The position numbers were made by a program, and so were the translations under genes. From Pseudomonas sp. CFBP 13711 (GTDB taxonomy: Bacteria; Pseudomonadota; Gammaproteobacteria; Pseudomonadales; Pseudomonadaceae), in contig NZ_JACYVI010000002.1 of NCBI RefSeq assembly GCF_014842265.1, positions 427,299 to 491,298 on the forward strand: DNA of 64,000 bases, in the 5' to 3' direction. The notes beneath the pieces are model-generated. The model did not search any database. It saw only the letters and a program-made list of their open reading frames with translations, and had not been told where the DNA came from. Position 1 is the stretch's first letter. The number at the start of each line of letters is the position of its first letter. This document shows positions 39,701 through 48,044 of the stretch, piece after piece.

Positions 39701-39750
39701 GCCGTGAAAAAAGCCACGGCATCGGCTTGAGCCTTAACTGGCAGTTCTAA
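36748..39750 (+). CDS. Subtilisin-like autotransporter serine protease (first of tandem pair)
   Basis: A 1000-residue type Va autotransporter. Signal peptide with cleavage near CSAYA-DYAEQ (about residue 35). Subtilase S8 domain (residues ~60-370) with triad D84 (AMDSGFD), H127 (THGTHVTG) and S313 (GTSMAAPHATG) and oxyanion N242 (FSAGN). An autotransporter-associated beta repeat (about 455-560; GGVLSVNGSLASAVQVNAGG) precedes the C-terminal 12-strand beta-barrel (last ~280 residues), ending in NWQF as required for outer-membrane insertion. It resembles PspA/PspB of P. fluorescens and the Serratia secreted serine proteases. The substrate is extracellular protein; whether it is released from the surface is unknown. 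Confidence 0.92.
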   Translation: MRRFKPSNAVRYSVKPATTTALCALSFTFGCSAYADYAEQGKLGDAASWRSEEFKSDWGLGRIQADQAYAAGITGAGVKIGAMDSGFDPSHPEASPSRYHAITANGTYVDGSPFSITGAINPNNDTHGTHVTGTMGAARDGVGMHGVAYNAQIYVANTNQSDSFLFGPSPDPQYFKAAYGALADAGVRTINNSWGSQPPDVTYATLKGVQAAYVQHYNRGTWLDEAANVSRKGVINVFSAGNTGYANASVRSALPYFEPDLEGHWLAVSGLDSANAQRYNQCGIAKYWCITTPGRLINSTVPGGGYALKSGTSMAAPHATGALALVMERYPYMNNEQALQVLLTTATQLDGSVTQAPNGAVGWGVVNLERAMRGPGQLLGTFNATLGAGQTDVWSNNISDQALIQRQAEDTAEQAAWQQTLVSRGWQNGVASTASQQDQTDYAVGTARAAAAAQRQYQGSLIKSGAGRLILEGNNTYRGDTQVNGGVLSVNGSLASAVQVNAGGTLGGNGQVGNLTALSGGQVAPGNSIGTLQVNGDVTFAPGSTYAVELSPTASDRIVATGSATVSGANMTLALDPTPLALNATPGQTLVGRQYNVLQAANGVNGQFAAVTSHYAFLGGRLDYAANGVALNIERTAAFDSVAQTPNQAAVASAAEQLGAGNAVYENLLLAPSAASARESFQQLSGEIYPAVATQLINDSRYVRDAVGERLAASVFGADANTAAQDNVWIKALGAWGKTDSRSDTAGYTSSISGVLAGVDGDVGDDTRLGLVGGYSDSSVNMGSGTHSRASVDSYHLGAYLGHEIGAWRLTFGGAYSWHRIDGRRDVQVGGASGREKTKHDAQTAQVFTEAAYRIQLQPAVLEPFANLAYVHLGTDSFSEKGDAAALASGSDTREAVLSTLGLRALKTIAINDHQKLDLSGSLGWQHNLSDTDSEQHMAFAAGGSSFGIESSPLVRDAALVGAHARMALSREASVSLDYNGQLASREKSHGIGLSLNWQF

Positions 39751-39838
39751 ACGCAAACCGGCAGGGCGAACCAGGCCGTCGCCCGCCGCTTGCATAAGGC
39801 TGAAGGTTTCAACCTACCCATTGTTGGAAAAAGAACGA

Positions 39839-39872
39839 CGCGGATGCCAAGGCGGCATTCGCGCGGGGTTTT
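39839..39872 (+). terminator. Hairpin between the two protease genes
   Basis: CGCGGATGCC-AAGGC-GGCATTCGCG (39839-39863) followed by CGGGGTTTT. A probable intrinsic terminator or attenuator that would separate or dampen expression of the second protease. Confidence 0.55.
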
Positions 39873-39901
39873 GTGTGCGCTAACTAAGGACAGTTATATC
39901 T

Positions 39902-42900
39902 ATGAAAGAGCTATTCACCACTAGACAGGTTGCTGTCAGCTCCATTCGGCACGCTATTCGGCAAGCCAATCGCGCTTCTTGCGGCGCCCTCGCCTGTTAC
40001 TTGGCCACCCTCGGTGTGGCCCATGCTGCGCCTTACGTAGAAGCCGGCCAGGCCGGGAATGTCGCCAGTTGGCGCAGCCCGGAGTTCACGGCCCAATGGG
40101 GGCTGGGCGCGATCAACGCCGACCAGGCCTACGCGGCCGGTTACACCGGCAAGGGCGTGAAGTTGGGGATTTTCGATCAGCCGGTGTACGCACCGCACCC
40201 GGAATTCGCCAGCCCGGATAAGGTGATCAACCTGGTTACCAGTGGCATTCGCGAGTACACCGACCCCTATATTCCGGTAAAGGCCGGCGACGCCTTCCGC
40301 TACGATGGCACCCCTACCCCTGACTCCAACGGCCGGCTGGGTAACCATGGCACCCACGTAGGTGGCATCGCTGGCGGCAACCGAGACGGCGGGCCCATGC
40401 ACGGCGTGGCCTTCAACGCCCAGATCATCAGCGCCGACAACGGCGACCCAGGCCCGGAAGACGGCATTGTGCTGGGCAACGACGGCGCGGTTTACCAGGC
40501 TGGCTGGAACGCATTGGTCAGCAGTGGCGCGCGCATCATCAATAACAGCTGGGGCATCGGCATTACCGACCGCTTTGACCAGGGCGGTCGCGACCCGGCC
40601 TTTCCGCACTTTACCGTGCAGGATGCGCAGCTGCAGTTCGATCAGATCCGACAGATCCTCGGCACTCGCCCAGGGGGCGCTTATCAGGGCGCCATCGATG
40701 CAGCGCGCAGCGGCGTGGTCACCATTTTCGCAGCAGGTAACGACTACAACCTGAACAACCCGGACGCCATGGCCGGACTCGGATATTTCGTGCCAGAGAT
40801 CGCCCCCAACTGGCTGACGGTTGCTGCCTTGCAGCAAAACCCGAACGCCGCGGCCGCCGGCACCACGCCTTACACCTTGAGCACCTTTTCTTCTCGCTGC
40901 GGTTACACGGCCAGCTTCTGCGTGTCGGCGCCAGGTACGCGGATCTACAGCTCCGTGCTCAACGGCACCAGCCTGCAAGACCTGACCGTGGGCTGGGCCA
41001 ACAAAAACGGTACCTCCATGGCCGCGCCCCATGTCGCGGGCAGCATGGCAGTACTGATGGAGCGCTTCCCCTACATGACCGGCGCACAGGTGGCCGACGT
41101 GTTGAAAACCACCGCCACCGACCTCGGCGCGCCTGGCGTGGACGCACTGTATGGCTGGGGCATGATCAACCTGGGCAAGGCCGTCAACGGCCCGAGCATG
41201 TTCGTCACCGAGGCGGATATTCCCGCCGAGTTTCGTATCAGTGGCGCCTATGGCGACAGCCAGTTCGTTGCCAACCTGCCGGGCACCGGCGCGGTGGTCG
41301 ATGCCGGTAAACCGACCCAGCGCCTCTGCAGCGGGCCACAATGCGGGCGGGACGTGTGGAGCAATGTCATATCCGGGCATGGCGGCTTGACCAAGCTGGG
41401 TATCGGTACCTTGGTGCTGACCGGCGCCAACACCTACAGCGGCCCAACCCTGGTCAATGAAGGGCGCCTGGCGGTCAACGGTTCGCTGGCCTCGGCGGTG
41501 ACCGTCAACGACACGGGCATACTGGGCGGCAACGGCAGGGTCGCGTCCCTTGCTGCCAACCTTGGCGGTACGGTGGCGCCGGGCAATTCCGTGGGCACCT
41601 TACAGGTGGCGGGGGACCTTAACCTGGCGCCCGGGGCTGTGTATGCGGTGGAGTTGTCGCCCGCTGGCAGCGACCGCATCATCGCCGGCGGACAGGCTAC
41701 AGTGAGCGGTGCGACCATGGCCCTCTCGCTGGAAAACGGCGCCAGCTTCACCACAAGCGAGGTCAACAGCCTGATCGGCCGGCCGTTCAGCGTGCTGCAA
41801 GCCGCTGGCGGCGTGCAGGGCCAGTTTGGGTCGGTGCTGGATAACTACGCTTTCCTGGATGGCAACCTGGCCTACAGCGGTACGGGCGTTGCCCTGGCCC
41901 TGGAGCGCAACGGGGACAGCTTCGCCAGCGCCGCGCAAACCGCTAACCAGGCAAACGTCGCGGCGGCCGCCGAGCAATTAGGGGCCGGTAACGCGGTGTA
42001 CGAAGAGCTGCTGTTGAGCCCTGATTCGGCTACCGCCCGGCGTGCCTACACCCAGTTGTCCGGCGAAGTGCACCCGGCCATCGCCACTCAGTTGATCAAC
42101 GACAGCCGCCAGGTACGCGATGCCGTAGGTGATCGCCTGCGCGTCGAAGGGCTGTACGACCAGCCTGCGGCGGGCGTTGAAGGCAACAACCTGTGGGTGA
42201 AAGGCCTGGGCGCCTGGGGCAAGAACGCCGGCAGCAGCGACAGCGCCAGTTCAACCTCATCCCTGGGCGGCCTGCTCGCCGGTGTGGACGGCCTGGTGGC
42301 TGAGCACACCCGGTTGGGCGCCATGGTCGGTTACAGCGATACCTCGTTAGGCATGGGTGACGACACCCATTCCAGCGCCTCGGCCGATAGCTACCATCTG
42401 GGTGCGTACATTGGCCACGAGGAAGGGCCGTTGCGCCTGACCGCAGGTGCATCCCATAGCTGGCACCGCATTGACGTCAAGCGAGACCTGCAACTGGGTA
42501 CTTCGGCCGACCGCCTGAAGGTCAAGCGCGACGCGCAATCGACCCAGGTGTTCACCGAAGCGGCCTATCGCCTCAACCTGCAGCCTTTGGCGCTGGAGCC
42601 TTTCGCCAACCTGGCCTACGTTCACTTCGACAGCGACAGCTTTACGGAGAAGGGAGGCGCCACGGCGCTCAAGGGGAATGACGACACCCGCGACACGGTG
42701 CTGTCCACGCTGGGCGTACGTGCCGGTAGCCGGTTCAACCTCACCGATACCCAGAAACTGGACGTCTCAGGTACGTTGGGCTGGCAGCATAACCTGAGCG
42801 ATACCTCGGCCGAGCAGCACCTGGCTTTTGCCAGTGGAGTGAATACCTTTGCCGTGCAAAGCGTGTCCATGGACCGGGACGCCGCCGTCGTGGGCGCCCG

Positions 42901-43012
42901 CGCCAGCCTTGTCTTGAACCGGGATGCGCGGATCGATCTGGACTACAACGGCCTGCTGGGCGCCCGGGATAAAACCCACGGCGTAGGGCTGTCGCTGAAT
43001 TGGGCGTTCTAA
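39902..43012 (+). CDS. Subtilisin-like autotransporter serine protease (second of tandem pair)
   Basis: A 1036-residue paralogue of the preceding protease. It has an extended signal peptide (cleavage near LGVAHA-APYVEAG, about residue 42). S8 domain residues ~65-440: D92 in IFDQPVYAPHPEF, H149 in GNHGTHVGG, N280 in FAAGN, S372 in GTSMAAPHVAG. The Asp is followed by Gln-Pro rather than the usual Ser/Thr-Gly. A beta-repeat stalk (NEGRLAVNGSLASAVTVN) and a barrel ending SLNWAF follow; the barrel is very similar to the first protease, the passenger much less so. AAGGA lies nine bases before the ATG. The 151-base gap holds a hairpin. Confidence 0.92.
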   Translation: MKELFTTRQVAVSSIRHAIRQANRASCGALACYLATLGVAHAAPYVEAGQAGNVASWRSPEFTAQWGLGAINADQAYAAGYTGKGVKLGIFDQPVYAPHPEFASPDKVINLVTSGIREYTDPYIPVKAGDAFRYDGTPTPDSNGRLGNHGTHVGGIAGGNRDGGPMHGVAFNAQIISADNGDPGPEDGIVLGNDGAVYQAGWNALVSSGARIINNSWGIGITDRFDQGGRDPAFPHFTVQDAQLQFDQIRQILGTRPGGAYQGAIDAARSGVVTIFAAGNDYNLNNPDAMAGLGYFVPEIAPNWLTVAALQQNPNAAAAGTTPYTLSTFSSRCGYTASFCVSAPGTRIYSSVLNGTSLQDLTVGWANKNGTSMAAPHVAGSMAVLMERFPYMTGAQVADVLKTTATDLGAPGVDALYGWGMINLGKAVNGPSMFVTEADIPAEFRISGAYGDSQFVANLPGTGAVVDAGKPTQRLCSGPQCGRDVWSNVISGHGGLTKLGIGTLVLTGANTYSGPTLVNEGRLAVNGSLASAVTVNDTGILGGNGRVASLAANLGGTVAPGNSVGTLQVAGDLNLAPGAVYAVELSPAGSDRIIAGGQATVSGATMALSLENGASFTTSEVNSLIGRPFSVLQAAGGVQGQFGSVLDNYAFLDGNLAYSGTGVALALERNGDSFASAAQTANQANVAAAAEQLGAGNAVYEELLLSPDSATARRAYTQLSGEVHPAIATQLINDSRQVRDAVGDRLRVEGLYDQPAAGVEGNNLWVKGLGAWGKNAGSSDSASSTSSLGGLLAGVDGLVAEHTRLGAMVGYSDTSLGMGDDTHSSASADSYHLGAYIGHEEGPLRLTAGASHSWHRIDVKRDLQLGTSADRLKVKRDAQSTQVFTEAAYRLNLQPLALEPFANLAYVHFDSDSFTEKGGATALKGNDDTRDTVLSTLGVRAGSRFNLTDTQKLDVSGTLGWQHNLSDTSAEQHLAFASGVNTFAVQSVSMDRDAAVVGARASLVLNRDARIDLDYNGLLGARDKTHGVGLSLNWAF

Positions 43013-43065
43013 CCGCAAGCGCTGCCTGAAAGCCTGCGCCAGCTCAGGTGCTCTTGCCTGATACT

Positions 43066-43104
43066 AAAAACCGTTTGAAGGGTCCACTTCGACCCTTCAA
43101 ACGG
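43066..43104 (-). terminator. Terminator downstream of the dgo transporter gene
   Basis: CCGTTTGAAGGGT (43071-43083) pairs perfectly with ACCCTTCAAACGG (43092-43104). On the minus strand the stem is followed by TTTTTAGTATC, so it would end transcripts coming from the dgo operon, before they reach the protease genes. Confidence 0.75.
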
Positions 43105-43272
43105 TTCAGAAGCGATCCGGTAGAGCGCCTGAGCACCTGCGCGAAAGATTGCTCCCTTCGATCTAGACCACCCCTCAAGCCCGGTCTTACCCAGGCATTG
43201 ACGGCTTCCATGCCTCTCTCAAGCAAATGTCCGTCACCGGGCACGTGATTGACGTCCCTCATTACGTATCGA

Positions 43273-43334
43273 CAGGGTCATGACAACTCGATGCGTTCCA
43301 CCTTGCCCACCAACAGGATGTAGGACAACGCCCC
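43273..43334. repeat. Right flanking direct repeat of the accessory block
   Basis: Counterpart of 33332-33393 (56 of 62 bases identical). Here it is the genuine 3' end of the dgo transporter gene plus about five bases beyond its stop codon. Confidence 0.75.
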
Positions 43335-44594
43335 AAGCAGCGCCAGAACGGCGATGTAAGTGATCGCCGGCGCAAAGGAATCACCCGACGCCAGGAAGCC
43401 GATGACGATCGGGGTGGCGATTGCCGCCAGGTTGCCGATCAGGTTGAACGTGCCGCCGGTCAGTCCCAACAGCCGCGCCGGGGCGAGGGTCGAGACCAGC
43501 GACCAAGTGATCGACGCCAGGCCATTACCGAAGAAGGCCAGCGCCAGGAAAGCGATCACCAGCGGGGTCGAGTCGACGTAGTTGGCGCCGATGATCGAGG
43601 TGGAAATCAGCAGACCGGCGATGATCGGCGTCTTGCGCGCGAAGCCGACGGTATGACCGCGACGAATCAGCCAGTCGGAAAAGAATCCCGAGCAGAGCAC
43701 GCCGACGAAGGCCGCGAGGAACGGCAGCGACGCCAGCAAGCCGGACTTGATGAAGTCCATGCCGCGGTATTTGACCAGGTAGGTCGGGAACCAGGTGAGG
43801 AAGAACCACAGCGTCGAGTTCAGGCAGAACTGGCCCAGGTAGATGCCCCACAGCTTGCGCTTGGTCAGCACGATGCCGAGGTCCTGCCAGCTGAAACCGC
43901 TTTTGCGTTTCGAGGCATCGGTCTGCATGTCGACCAGGCCGCCGCCATCCTTGATCAGGTCAATCTCGCCCTGATTGATGCCCTTAAAATCGCGGGGCTC
44001 GCGGTAAACCATGTACCAGATAGCTGCCCAGAGCACGCCGACGGCGCCGGTGGCCACGAACACCATGTGCCAGCCGTAGCGGGTCTGTAACCACGCGAGC
44101 ACAGGGGTCAGGAAGGCCAGGCCGACGAACTGGCCGGAGGTGTAAAAGCCGACGGCGGTGGCGCGTTCTTTTTCAGGGAACCAGGCGGTGACGACGCGGC
44201 TGTTGATCGGATAGGCCGGGGCCTCCAGCGCGCCGACGGCCATGCGCAAAATGAACAGGCCGATGAAGCTGCCAACGAAGCCGAGAAAAATGGTCGCAAT
44301 GGACCACAGCGCCAGTGCCACGGTGTAGAGAATGCGCGGCGGAACGCGATCCACCAGCCAGCCACCGGGGAGCTGCATGGCGGCGTAGGTCCAGCCGAAC
44401 GCGGAGAAGATCAGACCGACGTGCACCGGGTCGATGCCCAGCTCGCTGGTCAGTGCGGGCGCGGCGATGGACAGGTTGCTGCGGTCGAGGTAGTTGATCA
44501 CCACGGTGATGAACAGCAGCACCATGATGAAGAAGCGTTTGCGGGTCGGCGTGGCGGTGGTCGCCCGCGCTTGGGAAGCAGTCTGTGTGCGCAA
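43278..44594 (-). CDS. MFS transporter of the galactonate operon
   Basis: A 438-residue major facilitator of the anion:cation symporter (ACS) family with 12 predicted helices. It starts MRTQTASQARATTATPTRKR and has the family motif VINYLDRSNLSIAAPALTSE, the cytoplasmic loop motif GGWLVDRVPPRILY and the later GFFSDWLIRRGHT. ACS members import D-galactonate, glucarate or related sugar acids by proton symport; the operon context makes galactonate (DgoT role) the best call. Last gene of dgoK-dgoA-dgoD-transporter. The terminal ~20 codons are duplicated as a remnant 10 kb away. Confidence 0.88.
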   Translation of the reverse strand: MRTQTASQARATTATPTRKRFFIMVLLFITVVINYLDRSNLSIAAPALTSELGIDPVHVGLIFSAFGWTYAAMQLPGGWLVDRVPPRILYTVALALWSIATIFLGFVGSFIGLFILRMAVGALEAPAYPINSRVVTAWFPEKERATAVGFYTSGQFVGLAFLTPVLAWLQTRYGWHMVFVATGAVGVLWAAIWYMVYREPRDFKGINQGEIDLIKDGGGLVDMQTDASKRKSGFSWQDLGIVLTKRKLWGIYLGQFCLNSTLWFFLTWFPTYLVKYRGMDFIKSGLLASLPFLAAFVGVLCSGFFSDWLIRRGHTVGFARKTPIIAGLLISTSIIGANYVDSTPLVIAFLALAFFGNGLASITWSLVSTLAPARLLGLTGGTFNLIGNLAAIATPIVIGFLASGDSFAPAITYIAVLALLGALSYILLVGKVERIELS

Positions 44595-44660
44595 GGGAAG
44601 TGCCTCTTTTTATGGTTATCTGAGGTCTGGAGTTTTTTGGTGTAAGTGAGCCGTGAAAAG

Positions 44661-44730
44661 CTTCGTGAGCAAGCTCACTCCCACGTGAGGGTCAGCCACA
44701 GTCCCTGTGGGAGCGAGCTTGCTCGCGAAT
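44661..44730. repeat. Pair of inverted REP sequences (family B)
   Basis: GTGAGCAAGCTCACTCCCAC (44665-44684) and GTGGGAGCGAGCTTGCTCGC (44707-44726), in opposite orientation. This is the second REP family of the window, also at 49.5 and 63.8 kb. It lies between dgoD and the transporter gene, inside the dgo operon. Confidence 0.85.
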
Positions 44731-44778
44731 GATTGTTCCCACGCAGAGCGCGGGAACGATCAAGTCAGCACAGACGGA

Positions 44779-45927
<1,149 letters not shown>

Positions 45928-46010
45928 GTCTTGTCTCTCTTATTCAAAAACACATGCTGTTAGCGCACTTGCTCAAAAACACAGCCTCGATGGCGCAACG
46001 AGCGGGTCAG

Positions 46011-46646
46011 TCACTGGTTGTTGGCAGGCTTGTGCTGGTGCCAGGCGTCGACATAGGCCTTGGCGCTCCTGGCCACGTCCTCGGCGCTCATGCCCGGCTT
46101 GAACAGCCCCGAACCCAGTCCGAAACCAGACACGCCGGCGTCGAGGAAGACTTTCATGTTGTCCGGGGTGATGCCGCCCACCGGAATCAGCGCCGTACCG
46201 GCCGGCAACACCGCCAGCCAGGCCTTGACCACCGCCGGGCCCATTTGCTCGGCAGGGAACATCTTCAGTACGTCGGCGCCTTCGGCCAGTGCGGCGAAGG
46301 CCTCGGTCGGTGTCGCTACGCCCGGGAAGAGAAACAGGCCTTCCGCCTTCGCCGCGCGCAGGACCTTCGGGTCACTGTGGGGCATGACGATGACCTGGCC
46401 GCCAGCTTCCTTGACCTGGCGCACTTGCTCCGGCGTCAGCACCGTGCCCGCACCGATCAGGCAATCGGCGGGCAAGCTCTGACGCAGCAAGCGGATGCTG
46501 TCGTACGGCTGCGGGGAATTGAGCGGCACTTCGATGACGCGGAAACCGGCGGTGTACAGGACATCACCGATGGCCGGCGCTTCTTCGGGGCGCAGGCCGC
46601 GCAGAATCGCGACCAGGCCGTTTTGCACGAGGGCTTGCTTGAGCAT
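46011..46646 (-). CDS. dgoA: 2-dehydro-3-deoxy-6-phosphogalactonate aldolase
   Basis: A 211-residue class I aldolase of the KDPG/KDPGal family, cleaving KDPGal to pyruvate and glyceraldehyde 3-phosphate. Seen: GLVAILRGLRPEEA, EVPLNSPQPYDSI, LIGAGTVLTPEQV and the Schiff-base lysine motif DVLKMFPAEQMGP, then PVGGITPDNM. Just one base separates it from dgoK. Confidence 0.95.
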   Translation of the reverse strand: MLKQALVQNGLVAILRGLRPEEAPAIGDVLYTAGFRVIEVPLNSPQPYDSIRLLRQSLPADCLIGAGTVLTPEQVRQVKEAGGQVIVMPHSDPKVLRAAKAEGLFLFPGVATPTEAFAALAEGADVLKMFPAEQMGPAVVKAWLAVLPAGTALIPVGGITPDNMKVFLDAGVSGFGLGSGLFKPGMSAEDVARSAKAYVDAWHQHKPANNQ

Positions 46647-46647
46647 G

Positions 46648-47664
46648 TCAGTTCTCTACGTGAAGGGGCCGGGCAGCGGCCGAAGAGGAGGATTGAATCA
46701 GACCGGCCTGCACCGCAACCTGCCAGAGGCCACGCTCGGTGGCTTGCTCCGCCAGGGTCACTCGGGCAAAACCGTTGGCATCGAGGGCGCGCTGATAGCG
46801 GGCGATCAGCGCGTCGCTGCCGATCAGGATAACGTCAGGCAATTGCGCGTCGGTTTGGCGCAGCAGTTGCGCCAGCGCGACGATTTCATGGCCGATCAAC
46901 AGGCCGGACAGGTAATCGGATTGTGCGGTACCGGACAGCACGCCGGTCAAACCGAGCGTACGGCAACTGAAGATGGTCGACAGCGGACCCGCCGCGCCAT
47001 TGGCCGACCGCGACACCGCCACGCCTCGGTCAAACGCTTCAGCGTCGAGGGTCTCGCTGCGCTGCATCGTGCGGCCAAGAATCGTGTGGCTGGACAGCGC
47101 GGCGTAGACCTCGCCGGTCATGAAGGTGTCGAAATGCTCGATTCGGCCGTCCACCGCCCTCACCCACTTCGAGTGGCTGCCGGGCAGGCCGATCAACAGG
47201 GGTTTGGCGGCTTCGCTGGCGGGCAAAGAGTCGAGAATGCCGAGGACCTGGGTTTCTTCGCCGCGCATCACGTTGGGCAGCTCGGAGCGCTGCAGGATGC
47301 CGGGAATGATGTGAACGTCGACGCCGCGCACGCTGCGCACCGTGACCAGCGCGGAGCTGAGCGCTGCGACGCTGGCGGGGGTCTGCTGATAGACCGCTTC
47401 GCGCCAGCCCTGGGCGCTGCCGACCATGCCGCAGGCGATCACCGGCAGCGTCGGTTCGGCGTCGAGCCAGTTGCCGCAGGCTTCGTCAAAAGCCAGCTCG
47501 AAGCCGTTGGAAACCTGCTGCCCGCCAATCGAACGGGGTGTCGATGGCAGCTGCATGATGCCCGCGCTGAGCGAACGTTGTTCCAGTACCCGGCCGTGTT
47601 CGCCGAGTCGATACGCGCGAAGGGAGGTCGTCCCCCAATCGAGCGCGATCAATTGCGCCTGCAT
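46648..47664 (-). CDS. dgoK: 2-dehydro-3-deoxygalactonokinase
   Basis: A 338-residue sugar kinase phosphorylating 2-dehydro-3-deoxygalactonate before the aldolase step. It has the N-terminal ASKHA-type phosphate motif ALDWGTTSLRAYRL and the family segments PSTPRSIGGQ and LIGLPGSHSKWV. First gene of the dgo operon; a palindromic operator lies about 60-100 bases upstream. Confidence 0.93.
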   Translation of the reverse strand: MQAQLIALDWGTTSLRAYRLGEHGRVLEQRSLSAGIMQLPSTPRSIGGQQVSNGFELAFDEACGNWLDAEPTLPVIACGMVGSAQGWREAVYQQTPASVAALSSALVTVRSVRGVDVHIIPGILQRSELPNVMRGEETQVLGILDSLPASEAAKPLLIGLPGSHSKWVRAVDGRIEHFDTFMTGEVYAALSSHTILGRTMQRSETLDAEAFDRGVAVSRSANGAAGPLSTIFSCRTLGLTGVLSGTAQSDYLSGLLIGHEIVALAQLLRQTDAQLPDVILIGSDALIARYQRALDANGFARVTLAEQATERGLWQVAVQAGLIQSSSSAAARPLHVEN

Positions 47665-48044
47665 GGCTTCACCTGATTGTTATTAATGAGTGAATGCGGG
47701 GCGAACTATAAACCTGTTGCGCTGGCAATCTCAATATATAACGGTCAATCCCATATATTGGGATTTTCTGACAGTAGGATGTCGATGATTGCTGTTCCGA
47801 ACGGGTTTGCGGTTCGGGCATACTGCTGTCCGTGGCTGGCAAAACTTTCACGAACACCGTGTTAGCGTCGGCGTCGAAATAGCTGTGCCTCACCTCCTGT
47901 TTTCAATCTGCTCAAACCACTCATCAGCCTCAGTGCCGAAGGTGGTAACTTTCCTGTCTGTCCCTGCCATTGCCTGCCCTGCACACCTGCTGGCGCCTGT
48001 TCGCGTGCCCGCACGCCTGACTCATCTGAAAAAGGATCCTCACG
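47665..48044. other. dgoK upstream region
   Basis: 380 bases between divergent dgoK and the acyltransferase gene. It holds the dgo operator at 47728-47765 and, just before 48045, AAGGA for the acyltransferase. No other gene or RNA is recognised. Confidence 0.5.
47728..47765. promoter_or_regulatory. Candidate IclR operator of the dgo operon
   Basis: AATCCCA-TATAT-TGGGATT at 47747-47765 has perfect 7-base arms. A related half-copy, AATCTCAATATAT, lies 19 bases away at 47728-47740. Such spaced, AT-centred palindromes fit IclR-type binding and lie in the likely dgoK promoter. Confidence 0.5.

Noticed and set aside
43048..43248. Short plus-strand frame after the second protease
   Set aside because: It spans the terminator hairpin and carries no motif or ribosome site.
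47669..47893. Short minus-strand frame upstream of dgoK
   Set aside because: It overlaps the probable promoter and operator region and shows no similarity to a known protein.
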